Part shown: positions 9,287 to 17,438 of the stretch, in pieces
Layout: each line of letters begins with the position of its first letter
How positions within the stretch are numbered: position 1 is the first letter of the stretch
Source: DATBQN01 sp963755825
GTDB taxonomy: Bacteria > Acidobacteriota > Thermoanaerobaculia > Multivoradales > UBA5704
DNA length: 64,000 bases
Direction: 5' to 3'
Assembly: GCA_963755825.1 (NCBI GenBank)
Contig: CAVWLA010000001.1
Span: 1,364,001 to 1,428,000 of the forward strand
The notes under the pieces: generated by a model
What the model saw: only the letters and a program-made list of their open reading frames with translations
Databases searched by the model: none
Told to the model about the DNA's origin: nothing
Position numbers and translations under genes: made by a program

Positions 9287-10441
9287 ATGAACGCCACGAA
9301 GACCGCCGCCAGGCCCTCGCCCCACGCCGCCACCCCCTTCGACGAGCCGGATCTGGATCCGGAAGCCCGCCTCATCCCCCTCGGCCGGCCGGGCGCCCCG
9401 CGCGGCCGCGGCGCCGGGGAGAACCCCGAGAACCGCTTCACCCAGATCGCCCTCGAGGCCGACTACGAGCACGGCGAGCTGCCGCCCGAGCGGGTGGCGA
9501 CGCGCTACTTCGTCGACGGCACGCGCACGGCGCTGGCGAGGAACGACAGCCCGGACGTCGGCTTCGCGGTGTCGCTCAACCCCTACCGCGGCTGCGAGCA
9601 CGGCTGCATCTACTGCTACGCGCGGCCGACCCACGAGTACCTCGGCTTCTCGGCCGGCCTCGACTTCGAGACCCGCATCCTGGTCAAGGAGGACGCCCCG
9701 GAGCTGCTGCGCAAGGAGCTCTCGGCGCGCTCCTGGGTGCCGCAGACGATCGCCATCTCGGGGGTGACCGACGCCTACCAGCCGATCGAGCGCAAGCTCG
9801 AGGTCACCCGCCGCTGCCTCGCCGTCCTCGCCGAGTTTCGCAACCCGGTGGCGGTGATCACCAAGAACGCCCTCGTCCGCCGCGACGCCGACCTCCTCGC
9901 CGAGCTCGCCGCCCACGGCGCCGCGGCGGTCGCGCTCTCCATCACCAGCCTCGATCCCGAGCTGCAGCGGCGGATGGAGCCGCGCACCTCGCCGCCCGAG
10001 AAGCGGCTCGAGGCGATCTCCCACTTGGCCGAGCGCGGCATCCCGGTGTCGGTGATGGTGGCGCCGGTGGTGCCCGGCCTGACCGACCACGAGATCCCGG
10101 CCATCCTCGCCGCCGCCGCCAGGGCCGGCGCGCGTTCGGCGGGGTTCGTGCCGCTCCGCCTGCCGGGGGCGGTCGCCGGCCTCTTCGACCGCTGGCTCGA
10201 CGAGCACTTCCCGGACCGCAAGCAGAAGGTCCTCTCGCGGGTCCGCGACCTCCGCGGCGGCCGCTTGAACGACCCGCGGTTCGGCAGCCGCATGCGCGGC
10301 GAGGGGCAGTTCGCCGAGCAGATCGCCGCCCTCTTCCACACCGCCGTCCGCCGCCACGGGCTCGACGGCGACTTCCCGCCGCTGGCGACCGCCGCCTTCC
10401 GCCGCCCGGGCGCTCCCGCCCAGCTGGCGCTCTTCGGCTGA
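9287..10441 (+). CDS. Radical SAM protein, PA0069/SplB-like (COG1533)
   Basis: 384 residues. The cluster-binding motif is CEHGCIYC (CxxxCxYC with a leading SLNPYRG and trailing YARPTHEYLG), which is diagnostic for the PA0069 branch of spore-photoproduct-lyase-like radical SAM proteins. Further family features are KxxLVKEDAPELLRKEL, ISGVTDAYQPIE, AVITKNALVRRD and VAPVVPGLTDHE. Such proteins cleave S-adenosylmethionine with a [4Fe-4S] cluster to start radical chemistry; the substrate of this branch is not known to me, although relatives repair DNA photoproducts. It starts 23 bases after the kinase gene, without an obvious ribosome site, and may be co-transcribed with it. Confidence 0.9.
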   Translation: MNATKTAARPSPHAATPFDEPDLDPEARLIPLGRPGAPRGRGAGENPENRFTQIALEADYEHGELPPERVATRYFVDGTRTALARNDSPDVGFAVSLNPYRGCEHGCIYCYARPTHEYLGFSAGLDFETRILVKEDAPELLRKELSARSWVPQTIAISGVTDAYQPIERKLEVTRRCLAVLAEFRNPVAVITKNALVRRDADLLAELAAHGAAAVALSITSLDPELQRRMEPRTSPPEKRLEAISHLAERGIPVSVMVAPVVPGLTDHEIPAILAAAARAGARSAGFVPLRLPGAVAGLFDRWLDEHFPDRKQKVLSRVRDLRGGRLNDPRFGSRMRGEGQFAEQIAALFHTAVRRHGLDGDFPPLATAAFRRPGAPAQLALFG

Positions 10442-10450
10442 GGATCCTCG

Positions 10451-11734
10451 ATGCCACCGCGCCCGCCCGCCCGCCGTCTCCGCCTCATTTGCCGGCGCGT
10501 CCTGCCGGCCGCCGGCCTCGCCGCCATCGTCGCCTTCGGCATCGCCCTCGTCGCCCCGGCCGCCGCCGGCGCCGATCTGCTGGTGTCGAGCAACGGCTCC
10601 TCCTCGGTGCTCCGCGCCGACTCCTCGGGGACGTTGCAGGCGTTCGTCGCGCCGGGGGCCGGCGGCCTCGACAGCCCGGACGGCGTCCGCTACGGGCCGG
10701 ACGGCAAGGTCTACGTCTGCAGCGAGCGGGGAAAGCGGGTGCTCCGCTTCGACCCCGCCTCCGGCGCCTACCTCGGCGACTTCGTCCCCGCCGCGAGCGG
10801 CGGCCTCGGCCAGTGCGAGGACTTGGTCTTCGGCGCCGACGGCGCGCTCTACATCACCGACCCGGTGAACGAGCAGGTGCTGCGCTACGACGGCACCACC
10901 GGCGCCTTCCGCGACGTCTTCGTCACCCATGCGAGCGGCGGCCTCGACAACCCCAGCGGCCTCACCTTCGGCCCCGCCGGCGACCTCTTCATCTCGAGCA
11001 CCAACTCGAGCCAGATCCTGCGCTACGACGGCGCCACCGGCGCCTTCCGCGGCGTCTTCGTCGCCGCCGGCAGCGGCGGCCTGTCGCGGCCGGTGGGGCT
11101 CACCTTCGGCGCGGACGGCGCGCTCTACGTGTCGAGCATCGACAGCGACCAGGTGCTGCGCTACGACGGCGCCACCGGCGCCTTCCGCGACGTCTTCGTC
11201 GCCGCCGGCGCCGGCGGCCTCCACGGCGCCTACGACCTCGCCTTCGGGCCCGCCGGCGACCTCTACGTGGTGAGCATCTCCAGCAACGCCGTGCTGCGCT
11301 TCAACGGCGCGACCGGCGCCTACCGCTCGACCCTCGGCGGCAGCGGCCTCCTCTTCCCCACCTATCTCGCCTTCACGCCTCTGCCGCCCTGCACGATGGG
11401 GCCGCAGACCCTCTGCCTCCTCGGCGGCCGCTTCGCCGTCAACGCCAGCTGGGCGACGGTCGACGGCGCCAGCGGGCCGGCGGAGGCGGTCAACCTGACC
11501 CCCGACACCGGCTACCTCTGGTTCTTCGCCGCCGCCAACGTCGAGGCCCTGGTCAAGGTCCTCGACGGCTGCGCCATCAGCGGCCACTTCTGGGTCTTCG
11601 CCGGCGGCTTGACCAACGTCGCGGTGACGACGACGGTGACCGACACCCACACCGGAGCCGTCAAGGTCTACCAGAACCTCCAGGGCCACCCCTTCGCACC
11701 GCTCCAGGACACCGCGGCCTTCGAGTGCCCGTGA
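10451..11734 (+). CDS. Secreted NHL/SMP-30-type beta-propeller with shared C-terminal domain
   Basis: 427 residues. After an arginine-rich start and a hydrophobic signal segment (LAAIVAFGIALVAPAAAGA), about six repeats of some 46 residues follow, each with a core like LTFGPAGDLFISS...ILRYDGATGAFRGVFV. This is typical of NHL or Vgb-like propellers, which bind ligands or proteins outside the cytoplasm. From about residue 315 a different domain begins (C-x6-LCLLGGRFAV...TGYLWFF...VEALVKVLDGC...TVTDTHTGAVKVY...TAAF). It matches the two C-terminal domains of the protease at 2788-4827. The near-identical propeller repeats suggest recent internal duplication. The stop of the radical SAM gene is only 9 bases upstream. 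Confidence 0.85.
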   Translation: MPPRPPARRLRLICRRVLPAAGLAAIVAFGIALVAPAAAGADLLVSSNGSSSVLRADSSGTLQAFVAPGAGGLDSPDGVRYGPDGKVYVCSERGKRVLRFDPASGAYLGDFVPAASGGLGQCEDLVFGADGALYITDPVNEQVLRYDGTTGAFRDVFVTHASGGLDNPSGLTFGPAGDLFISSTNSSQILRYDGATGAFRGVFVAAGSGGLSRPVGLTFGADGALYVSSIDSDQVLRYDGATGAFRDVFVAAGAGGLHGAYDLAFGPAGDLYVVSISSNAVLRFNGATGAYRSTLGGSGLLFPTYLAFTPLPPCTMGPQTLCLLGGRFAVNASWATVDGASGPAEAVNLTPDTGYLWFFAAANVEALVKVLDGCAISGHFWVFAGGLTNVAVTTTVTDTHTGAVKVYQNLQGHPFAPLQDTAAFECP

Positions 11735-11783
11735 GGAGCGGCGCGGCGGCGACAGGCTCCGCTCGCGCCGCGCGCGAACGGCG

Positions 11784-12722
11784 ATGAGCACCGGCGACCG
11801 GCCGGCACGGCCCGATCGTCCGCATCGCCTGCTCGGGCGCCTGGCCCTCCTCTTCTCGACGCTGGTATGGGCGACGAGCTTCGTCCTCGTGCAGCGGGCG
11901 CTCGCCGTCATTCCCGTCTTTCATCTGCTCGCCTACCGCTTCACGCTGGCGACCCTCCTCCTCCTGCCGCTGGCGCGCGGCGCGCGGTGGGACCGCCGGC
12001 TGTGGCGCGACGGCGTCGAGATCGGCCTCGCCCTCTTCGTTGGGTTCGCCCTGCAGACGGGCTCGCTCCTGTGGACGACGCCGGCGCGCACGGCGTTCTT
12101 GACCGGGCTCTCGGTGGTCCTGGTGCCGGTCTTCGGCCTCGCCGTCGGACGGCCGCTCCGCGCCGGGCCGGCGGTCGGCTCGCTCCTCGCCGCGGCGGCG
12201 CTCTACATCCTCTATCTGCCGGCGGCCGGGTCGGGGGCGGCGCCGAGCCTCGGCTTCGGCAAGGGCGACGCCCTCGCCCTGGCCTGTGCCGGCGCCTTCG
12301 CCGTCTACGTGCTCCTCGTCGAGCGCGCGGCGCGCCGCAACCCGCTGGCGCCGCTCGCCATCATTCAGTTCGGCGTCGTCGCCCTGCTGTCGCTGCCCGC
12401 CCTCGCCTTCCCGCGGCCGAGCCTCCGCGAGGTCAGCGGCTTCCCGCTCGCCGCCATCCTCGTCCTCGCCGTCCTTGCCACCGCCGCCGCCTTCGTCTGC
12501 CAGCTCTACGCCCAGCGCCACCTCTCGGCGATCGAGGCCGGCGTCATCCTCACCCTCGAGCCGGTCGCCGCGGCGGCGTTCTCGGTCGCCATCGGCGCCG
12601 AGGCGCCCAGCCGCTGGCTGGCGATCGGCGGCGGCCTCGTCGTCGCGGCGATGCTGGCGACCGAGCTGTGGGGCTCGGCCGACGACACGCCCCCCGCCGT
12701 CGGCGCCTCACCGCGCGCCTGA
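11784..12722 (+). CDS. DMT-superfamily transporter (two EamA domains)
   Basis: 312 residues with about ten hydrophobic segments in two homologous halves, the first opening LALLFSTLVWATSFVLVQRAL and FHLLAYRFTLATLLLLPLA, the second around LGFGKGDALALACAGAFAVYVLL with the late LSAIEAGVILTLEPVAAAAFS motif typical of EamA proteins. Such inner-membrane carriers export amino acids, purines or other metabolites; nothing here fixes the substrate. It ends at the border where base composition drops, so it marks the left edge of the restriction-modification island. Confidence 0.9.
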   Translation: MSTGDRPARPDRPHRLLGRLALLFSTLVWATSFVLVQRALAVIPVFHLLAYRFTLATLLLLPLARGARWDRRLWRDGVEIGLALFVGFALQTGSLLWTTPARTAFLTGLSVVLVPVFGLAVGRPLRAGPAVGSLLAAAALYILYLPAAGSGAAPSLGFGKGDALALACAGAFAVYVLLVERAARRNPLAPLAIIQFGVVALLSLPALAFPRPSLREVSGFPLAAILVLAVLATAAAFVCQLYAQRHLSAIEAGVILTLEPVAAAAFSVAIGAEAPSRWLAIGGGLVVAAMLATELWGSADDTPPAVGASPRA

Positions 12723-12914
12723 AGCTCCTCTTCTTGACCCACCCTGTAATGGAGTAGTCCGCCCTGACCTGTGTGAGGAAATGTGGCCAAATCGGACCCG
12801 CCGAGCTGACAAAGACTAAAGCGCTTCCGGCAGGTCAAGGTCGCAAGGCCGGGCCGCAGAACCTATATACAGATTCCTCTCAAACGACAACCGCTTCAGC
12901 AAACGCTGCTGTCG

Positions 12915-12946
12915 CGATACGGATAGTCCGTAGACTGAAAGTCATC
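12915..12946 (+). promoter_or_regulatory. C-box operator and leaderless promoter of the R-M controller gene
   Basis: The perfect half-site pair GACT-GAA-AGTC lies at 12933-12943. A second AGTC at 12925-12928 is exactly 15 bases away, and the segment reads TAGTCCGTAGACTGAAAGTC. This matches the tandem operator layout of known controller proteins (such as Esp1396I), including the AGTCCGT core, as far as I remember it. A -35-like TAGACT (12931-12936) lies inside the right operator. Seventeen bases later comes AAGAAT (12954-12959), then six bases and the ATG at 12966. The mRNA would therefore begin at or next to the start codon. Confidence 0.75.
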
Positions 12947-12965
12947 ATCACCTAAGAATACCGAG

Positions 12966-13190
12966 ATGGAGGGTAAGGGTGAATTGCTCCTGCGCCTTGG
13001 CGCTGAGGTCAAGGCCCGTAGGCAGAAACTCGGCCTATCCCAAGAAGAATTGGGCTTGAGAGCGGGCCTCGACCGGACATATGTCGGCGGCATCGAGCGT
13101 GGTGAGCGGAACGTCTCAGTAGAAAACCTTAGAAAAATCGCCCATGCCCTCGACCTGCGAATCCACGAACTGATGCTGGGCGTCGACTAG
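12966..13190 (+). CDS. Controller (C) protein of the restriction-modification system, XRE-type HTH
   Basis: 74 residues, the usual size of C proteins. A single helix-turn-helix is clear: LGAEVKARRQKLGLSQEEL, then LRAGLDRTYVGGIERGERNVS, then VENLRKIAHALDL. C proteins form dimers on the C-box and first activate, then repress, their own gene, which delays nuclease production after the island enters a new host. The C-box 30 bases upstream supports this role. The nuclease start codon is one base after its stop, so the two are co-transcribed. No Shine-Dalgarno sequence precedes the ATG, in line with a leaderless mRNA. Base composition is lower in GC than the flanking chromosome. Confidence 0.88.
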   Translation: MEGKGELLLRLGAEVKARRQKLGLSQEELGLRAGLDRTYVGGIERGERNVSVENLRKIAHALDLRIHELMLGVD

Positions 13191-13191
13191 A

Positions 13192-14037
13192 TTGATACTT
13201 ACCACAATTGTTAATAAGATCTCGGTTGAGATTGATCTGCCGGGAGTAGGCGTCGATACCTATACGGAGTCGGCGCATTTGCTCAGAACTGCCCTTGCAG
13301 ACACATCCAAGATGAACCGCGATGCGATACTTGAAAACTTCTTGTTTCTTCTTGCTCGCTGTCCCGCGGCTAATGCGAGCGATCTTTGGCACCATGTGAC
13401 GTATCGAAGTTACTGCGAGATCTTTCCCCACCATCGCGCACAAGATGCCAAGCAGAGTTGGGTTCGAGCCTCAGGTGAAGCACTCGAACTCGCCGTCGAA
13501 GCTCTGTATTCACCTGTCCTCTCGGCAGAAGGTATCGGCATCGCGTCACTGATCGGCGGTCCACAAAAGAAAGAAGCTCTCGCCAAGATGGGTCTAGGAC
13601 ATCTAGTTGGAAGTGCTAAATTGGACTTGGTGCTCTATAGACGGGATGGAGCGATCGAGGAGGTCTTCGGCGGCGTTCACGTCAAGGCAAGTTTGGCAGA
13701 GAGAGTCTCCGATGATGTGCCATGCAGCCGTGCCATGATGAGCGTGGGCCTTCTTTCGCCCCTTTGGACGCTCGATGTGAAATCCTTTCCTCCTCCTGCC
13801 GGTAGACTGGTCAATCGCGGCGAATTGGGCTCTCCGGCTGCGCCATCAGAAAAACGGCGCTACATCGAGGAGCATGGAGAATTCGACAACTGCTATAGCG
13901 CCAATCTCCGCACCGTGGCAAGCGTTGAATCCACGCGATCGGGTAAGAAAATCTACACCTTGAACCTCAGCCAACAGCCGGACATGTTCGCGCGAGACGT
14001 TATAGCCGCCTGTCAACGTCACCGAGGTAAAAGTTAG
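13192..14037 (+). CDS. Type II restriction endonuclease, BsaWI-like
   Basis: 281 residues from a TTG at 13192; the frame is closed just upstream at 13171, and the next ATG (13312) would cut off about 40 residues. The segment GHLVGSAKLDLVLYRRDG, then GVHVKASLAERVSDDVPCS, then TLDVKSFPPP, RGELGS and YIEEHGEFDNCYSANLRT, resembles the BsaWI family, whose members cut around a CCGG core. The conserved acidic and lysine residues (KLDLVLY, VHVKA, the later Glu) would form the PD-(D/E)XK-type metal site. The target is inferred from the family, not seen. It ends tail to tail with the methyltransferase; the two stop codons overlap. Confidence 0.78.
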   Translation: MILTTIVNKISVEIDLPGVGVDTYTESAHLLRTALADTSKMNRDAILENFLFLLARCPAANASDLWHHVTYRSYCEIFPHHRAQDAKQSWVRASGEALELAVEALYSPVLSAEGIGIASLIGGPQKKEALAKMGLGHLVGSAKLDLVLYRRDGAIEEVFGGVHVKASLAERVSDDVPCSRAMMSVGLLSPLWTLDVKSFPPPAGRLVNRGELGSPAAPSEKRRYIEEHGEFDNCYSANLRTVASVESTRSGKKIYTLNLSQQPDMFARDVIAACQRHRGKS

Positions 14038-14909
14038 CCGAAGAGATCGGCCTGACTATCCTCCTCGCGAACACCGTTGGCGATGTCGCACATTAGCGGA
14101 TCGATCTCGAATCCCAAGAAGTTAAGGCCTCGAATACGAGCAGCACGGGCAGTTGTGCCACTTCCCATAAACGGGTCGAAAACAACCCCGCCCTCTGGCA
14201 CGTCGGCAGCCAGAATCGCCTGCAGCGGGAGATCCACCGGGAAGGTCGAGCAGTGTGGAGTCAAGTTCGGTGTCTGAAGTAACTTCCATACCGAGCCGAC
14301 TGGTGGTTTGACACGGAATCGGTGCTGCTCATCCTTCGCGAAGATGTAGATGCCTTCGTGCCTGCGGTGGGGGCGGCGGCACCGCCCCTCTGGTAGCGGC
14401 CTCGATTTCTCCCAAATAACCTCCCCCCTGAAAAGAAATCCACGGTCGGTCAACCCGAGCACCACGCGATAAGGTATTGCCAGCAGGTTTCCGTAGCGAA
14501 GCCAGCCGACGCTGCCATCGAGGCAGGCAAGTCGCTTCGCGCGACGCTTAGTGTAAGCGAGGTTAGAAGGAGCGAGGCCAATGCCCTCCGGCCCAAGCGA
14601 GCTGTAGCGGCGATCGTCAACTCGCCAGTTCACTGGAGTATTGTAAGCATCGCCGATATTGAGCCAGAGCGTACCTGTAGGTTTGAGACAGCGGAGGGTT
14701 TCGCTCAGTATCTCAAGAAGGTTCGAAATATATTCTCGGGGATCGCTCTCGCAACCAATGCCGGCCGATAGCCGTTGCCCCCAATATGGAGGAGAGGTAA
14801 TGGCTACATCGAAGCTGTCTGACGGGATTGCCCGAAGGCCCTCCAAAGCATTGGCACAATGCACTTCACCCAGCCGCCATTGACCAACTGCATCGATACT
14901 CGCTTTCAT
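14034..14909 (-). CDS. Type II DNA methyltransferase, class beta (N4-cytosine type)
   Basis: 291 residues from the ATG at 14907-14909. Catalytic motif IV is TSPPYWG and comes before motif I, DPFMGSGTTARAA, the class beta order; an SPPY tetrad is usual for N4-cytosine enzymes. It would protect the host from the adjacent nuclease. The open frame extends 12 codons further to a TTG at 14945, but a good promoter (TTGACA, 18 bases, TATCAT) lies within that extension and ends six bases before the ATG. The ATG is therefore preferred, with a leaderless mRNA. The gene is convergent with the controller and nuclease genes and has their lower GC content. Confidence 0.85.
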   Translation of the reverse strand: MKASIDAVGQWRLGEVHCANALEGLRAIPSDSFDVAITSPPYWGQRLSAGIGCESDPREYISNLLEILSETLRCLKPTGTLWLNIGDAYNTPVNWRVDDRRYSSLGPEGIGLAPSNLAYTKRRAKRLACLDGSVGWLRYGNLLAIPYRVVLGLTDRGFLFRGEVIWEKSRPLPEGRCRRPHRRHEGIYIFAKDEQHRFRVKPPVGSVWKLLQTPNLTPHCSTFPVDLPLQAILAADVPEGGVVFDPFMGSGTTARAARIRGLNFLGFEIDPLMCDIANGVREEDSQADLFG

Positions 14910-14915
14910 TCCAGG

Positions 14916-14945
14916 ATGATACTCATCGTCATCCAAGGATGTCAA
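14916..14945 (-). promoter_or_regulatory. Promoter of the methyltransferase gene
   Basis: On the minus strand TTGACA (14945-14940), an 18-base spacer and TATCAT (14921-14916) are followed by six bases and the ATG at 14909. The geometry after the -10 is the same as for the controller gene. No C-box half-site is visible here, so methyltransferase synthesis should be constitutive. Confidence 0.7.
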
Positions 14946-15330
14946 GGGAGAGACCTTGGAGGCGAAATCCCTTTTGCATCGCTACCACGGTCCTACTTTA
15001 TACCCTGGCTCGGCCCAAAAACGGGAGGTGTTCGCCTCTCAGGCCAGACCGATTGGCCAAGGAAGCTCCCCAGCCCGAGAAATCGCTCCAAGGTCAACAG
15101 TGAGGGCTAGTAACCCGACCGGCCAAGACACCCAAGCGCTGACCGATTTGCTCGCCTCTGGCTTGGTCGCTACTCTCCCATCGGCTAGACTTCCGGCGAC
15201 CGGCCGCCCTCCCGCGGCGCCCCCCTCCGGGTCAAGCCGGTCACCCGGACGTCAGCTCGACCCCCTGCGGCCCCGACGGGCCGGCGAACCTCGGCCCGCG
15301 CCGGCGCGGGCTGCTGCAGAAAGGACGACG
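14946..15330. other. Island right border, no gene seen
   Basis: 385 bases between the methyltransferase and the dehydrogenase. Base composition moves from moderate to very high GC toward 15200-15300. Open frames here have no recognisable content. The promoter of the dehydrogenase is expected in this stretch but I could not pick out convincing hexamers, and I see no integrase, tRNA or direct repeat marking an insertion end. Confidence 0.5.
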
Positions 15331-16434
15331 ATGGATCTCTTCCACCAGATGGCGGGCATGGGCCACGAGCGCGTGCTGTTCTGCTCGAACCCCGACGTCG
15401 GCCTGCAGGCCATCATCGCCGTCCACTCGACGGTGCTCGGGCCGGGTCTCGGCGGCGTCAGGATGTGGCCGTACCCCAGCATGGAGGAGGCGCTCACCGA
15501 TGTCCTCCGGCTGTCGCGCGGCATGACCTACAAGGCCGCCGCCGCCGGCCTCAACCTGGGCGGCGGCAAGGCGGTCATCATCGGCGACCCCAAGAAGGAC
15601 AAGAGCGAGGCGCTCTTCCGCTGCTTCGGCGAGTACGTCGAGTCGCTCGGCGGCTTCTACATCACCGCCGAGGACGTCGGCACCGACATGGAGGACATGG
15701 AGGTCATCCTCACCGAGACGCGCTGGGTCACCGGCGTCTCGCCGGCCCAGGGCGGCGGCGGCGACCCCTCGCCGGTCACCGCCTTCGGCGTCCTGCAAGG
15801 GATCAAGGCCGCCGTCCGCTGGACCTTCGGCGACGCCTCGCTCGCCGGCCGCTCGGTCGCCATCCAGGGGCTGGGGAGCGTCGGATTCCACCTCGCCACC
15901 TACCTCAAGGAGGAGGGGGCGAAGCTCTTCGGCGCCGATCTCGACCCCGACACCTGCGAGCGGGCGCGGAGCGAGCTGGGAGTCGAGATCGTCCCCGTCG
16001 GCGAGATCCTCCAGGTCCCCGCCGACGTCGTCGCCCCCTGCGCCCTCGGCGCCTCGCTCAACGACGACACCATCCCCGAGCTGCGCTGCCGGATCGTCGC
16101 CGGCGCCGCCAACAACCAGCTCGCGGACGAGGAGCGCCACGGCCGCGCCCTCGCCGACCGCGGCATCCTCTACGCGCCGGACTTCGTGCTCAACGCCGGC
16201 GGCCTGATCAGCGTCTACAACGAGCTGATGACGAGCTACCACCGCGAGCGCGCCATGCGCATGACGCGCGGTATCTATCTCAACATGATGCGGGTTTTCG
16301 AGATCTCGCGCGACGAGGGGATCGCCCCCGCCCTCGCCGCCGACCGCGTCGCCGAGGAGCGCATCCGCAAGGTCTCCGGCCTCCGCTCGCAGCACTGGGG
16401 ACGGCTGATCCGCCAGCGGCGCATCCGCTCGTAG
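15331..16434 (+). CDS. Leucine/valine/phenylalanine dehydrogenase
   Basis: 367 residues from the ATG at 15331, which has an AAAGGA ribosome site. The N-terminal catalytic domain carries the glycine-rich GPGLGGVRMWPY, then GMTYKAAAAGLNLGGGKAVI with the catalytic and substrate lysines, and AEDVGTDMEDM. The C-terminal Rossmann domain has GLGSVGFHLA for NAD binding and AGAANNQLADE followed by YAPDFVLNAGG. These enzymes reversibly deaminate branched-chain (or aromatic) amino acids to 2-oxo acids with NAD+, feeding energy metabolism or branched fatty acid synthesis. Leucine or valine is most likely as substrate, but the specificity cannot be fixed by eye. Confidence 0.93.
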   Translation: MDLFHQMAGMGHERVLFCSNPDVGLQAIIAVHSTVLGPGLGGVRMWPYPSMEEALTDVLRLSRGMTYKAAAAGLNLGGGKAVIIGDPKKDKSEALFRCFGEYVESLGGFYITAEDVGTDMEDMEVILTETRWVTGVSPAQGGGGDPSPVTAFGVLQGIKAAVRWTFGDASLAGRSVAIQGLGSVGFHLATYLKEEGAKLFGADLDPDTCERARSELGVEIVPVGEILQVPADVVAPCALGASLNDDTIPELRCRIVAGAANNQLADEERHGRALADRGILYAPDFVLNAGGLISVYNELMTSYHRERAMRMTRGIYLNMMRVFEISRDEGIAPALAADRVAEERIRKVSGLRSQHWGRLIRQRRIRS

Positions 16435-16446
16435 GGCAGGCGCGAT

Positions 16447-16473
16447 GGAGTCTGCCGGCTTTGGGTAGACTCC
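16447..16473 (+). promoter_or_regulatory. Stem-loop between dehydrogenase and polysaccharide operon
   Basis: GGAGTCT (16447-16453) pairs with AGACTCC (16467-16473) across a 13-base loop that contains GCCGGC. It stands 12 bases after the dehydrogenase stop and 5 bases before the likely TTG start of the glycosyltransferase. It could end the dehydrogenase transcript or control initiation of the glycosyltransferase. Confidence 0.45.
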
Positions 16474-16478
16474 CACCG

Positions 16479-17438
16479 TTGCCCGCTCCCGACATCTCGG
16501 TCGTCATCCCCGATCTCGACTCGCCACTGGTCGATGGGACGCTCGCCGCGCTCGCCGCCCAGGGAGCGCCGGGGCCCGGCGTCGAGGTGCTGGTCGTCGG
16601 CCGCGACGCGCCGGGGAAGGTGCCGCGGCATGATTCCGGTGCACCCGAGGCGGTCGGCGTCCGCTTCCTCGAGACGGCGGAGCGGCTGAACCCCGCCGCG
16701 GCGCGCAACCGCGGCGTCGCCGCGGCGCGCGGCGGGAAGATCCTCTTCACCGATGCCGACTGCCGCCCGGCGCCGGGCTGGCTGGCGGCGCTCGCCGCGG
16801 CGCTCGACCGCTCGCCGGTCGCCGGCGGCGCCGTCGTCTTCCCGCTCGGCGGCGACCGCTGGGCGCTCGCCGACAACATCGCCTCGTTCCACGAGCTCCT
16901 CCCCGACCGCCCGGCCGAGGCCGACAGCCGGCGGCCGCTCGGCAGCCTCAACCTCGCCGTCCGCCGCGACGCCTGGGAGCGGGTGGGGCCGTTCGACGAG
17001 TCGCTCGCCACCTCGGAGGATTACGACTGGGTGCTGCGGGCGCGCCGGCTCGGCCTCGCCACCGCGTTCGTGCCGGCGGCGCGGGTCGAGCACGCGGCGG
17101 TGCGCACCAGCCGCGCCGCGCTCGCCGCCCATGCCGCCTGGTACGGCGAGCACTTCCACCGCTTCCGCGCCCTCCACCCGCAGGCCTTCGCCACCGGCCC
17201 CACCTGGCGGAGCCGCGAGCGGCTGGCCGCGGCGGCGGGGTGGAAGAGCATCGCGGCGAGCGCCCGCGTCTTCCTCGCCCATCCGCGGCTGTGGCGCGCC
17301 GTCGCCGCCTTCCCCGGCGTCGTCGCCTTCCGCCGCGCCTGGTACCGCGCCGTGCTCGCCGGCTGGCCGGAGGGCGAGGCGGCGCCGGCCGACGCGGGCG
17401 GCCGCCAGCAGGGCGACGCCAGCGGCGGCGGCCAATGA
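16479..17438 (+). CDS. Glycosyltransferase family 2
   Basis: 319 residues. The fold starts ISVVIPDLDSP, continues with NPAAARNRGVAAARGGKILFTDADCRPAPGWL, where TDAD is the nucleotide-sugar/metal (DxD-type) site, and then PLGSLNLAVRRDAWERVGPFDE and TSEDYDWVLRARRLG, the acceptor and catalytic ED region. It should move a sugar from a nucleotide donor to a polysaccharide or lipid-linked acceptor at the inner membrane. The start is taken as TTG at 16479 (another in-frame TTG is at 16461); no ATG or GTG is available. Its stop overlaps the ATG of the flippase as ATGA, so it opens a coupled operon. Confidence 0.85.
   Translation: MPAPDISVVIPDLDSPLVDGTLAALAAQGAPGPGVEVLVVGRDAPGKVPRHDSGAPEAVGVRFLETAERLNPAAARNRGVAAARGGKILFTDADCRPAPGWLAALAAALDRSPVAGGAVVFPLGGDRWALADNIASFHELLPDRPAEADSRRPLGSLNLAVRRDAWERVGPFDESLATSEDYDWVLRARRLGLATAFVPAARVEHAAVRTSRAALAAHAAWYGEHFHRFRALHPQAFATGPTWRSRERLAAAAGWKSIAASARVFLAHPRLWRAVAAFPGVVAFRRAWYRAVLAGWPEGEAAPADAGGRQQGDASGGGQ

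Noticed and set aside
7340..11911. A 1523-residue open frame on the minus strand opposite the kinase, radical SAM and propeller genes
   Set aside because: It lies opposite well-recognised genes, has Arg/Ala/Gly-rich composition and no domain. Frames of this size are expected opposite GC-rich genes.
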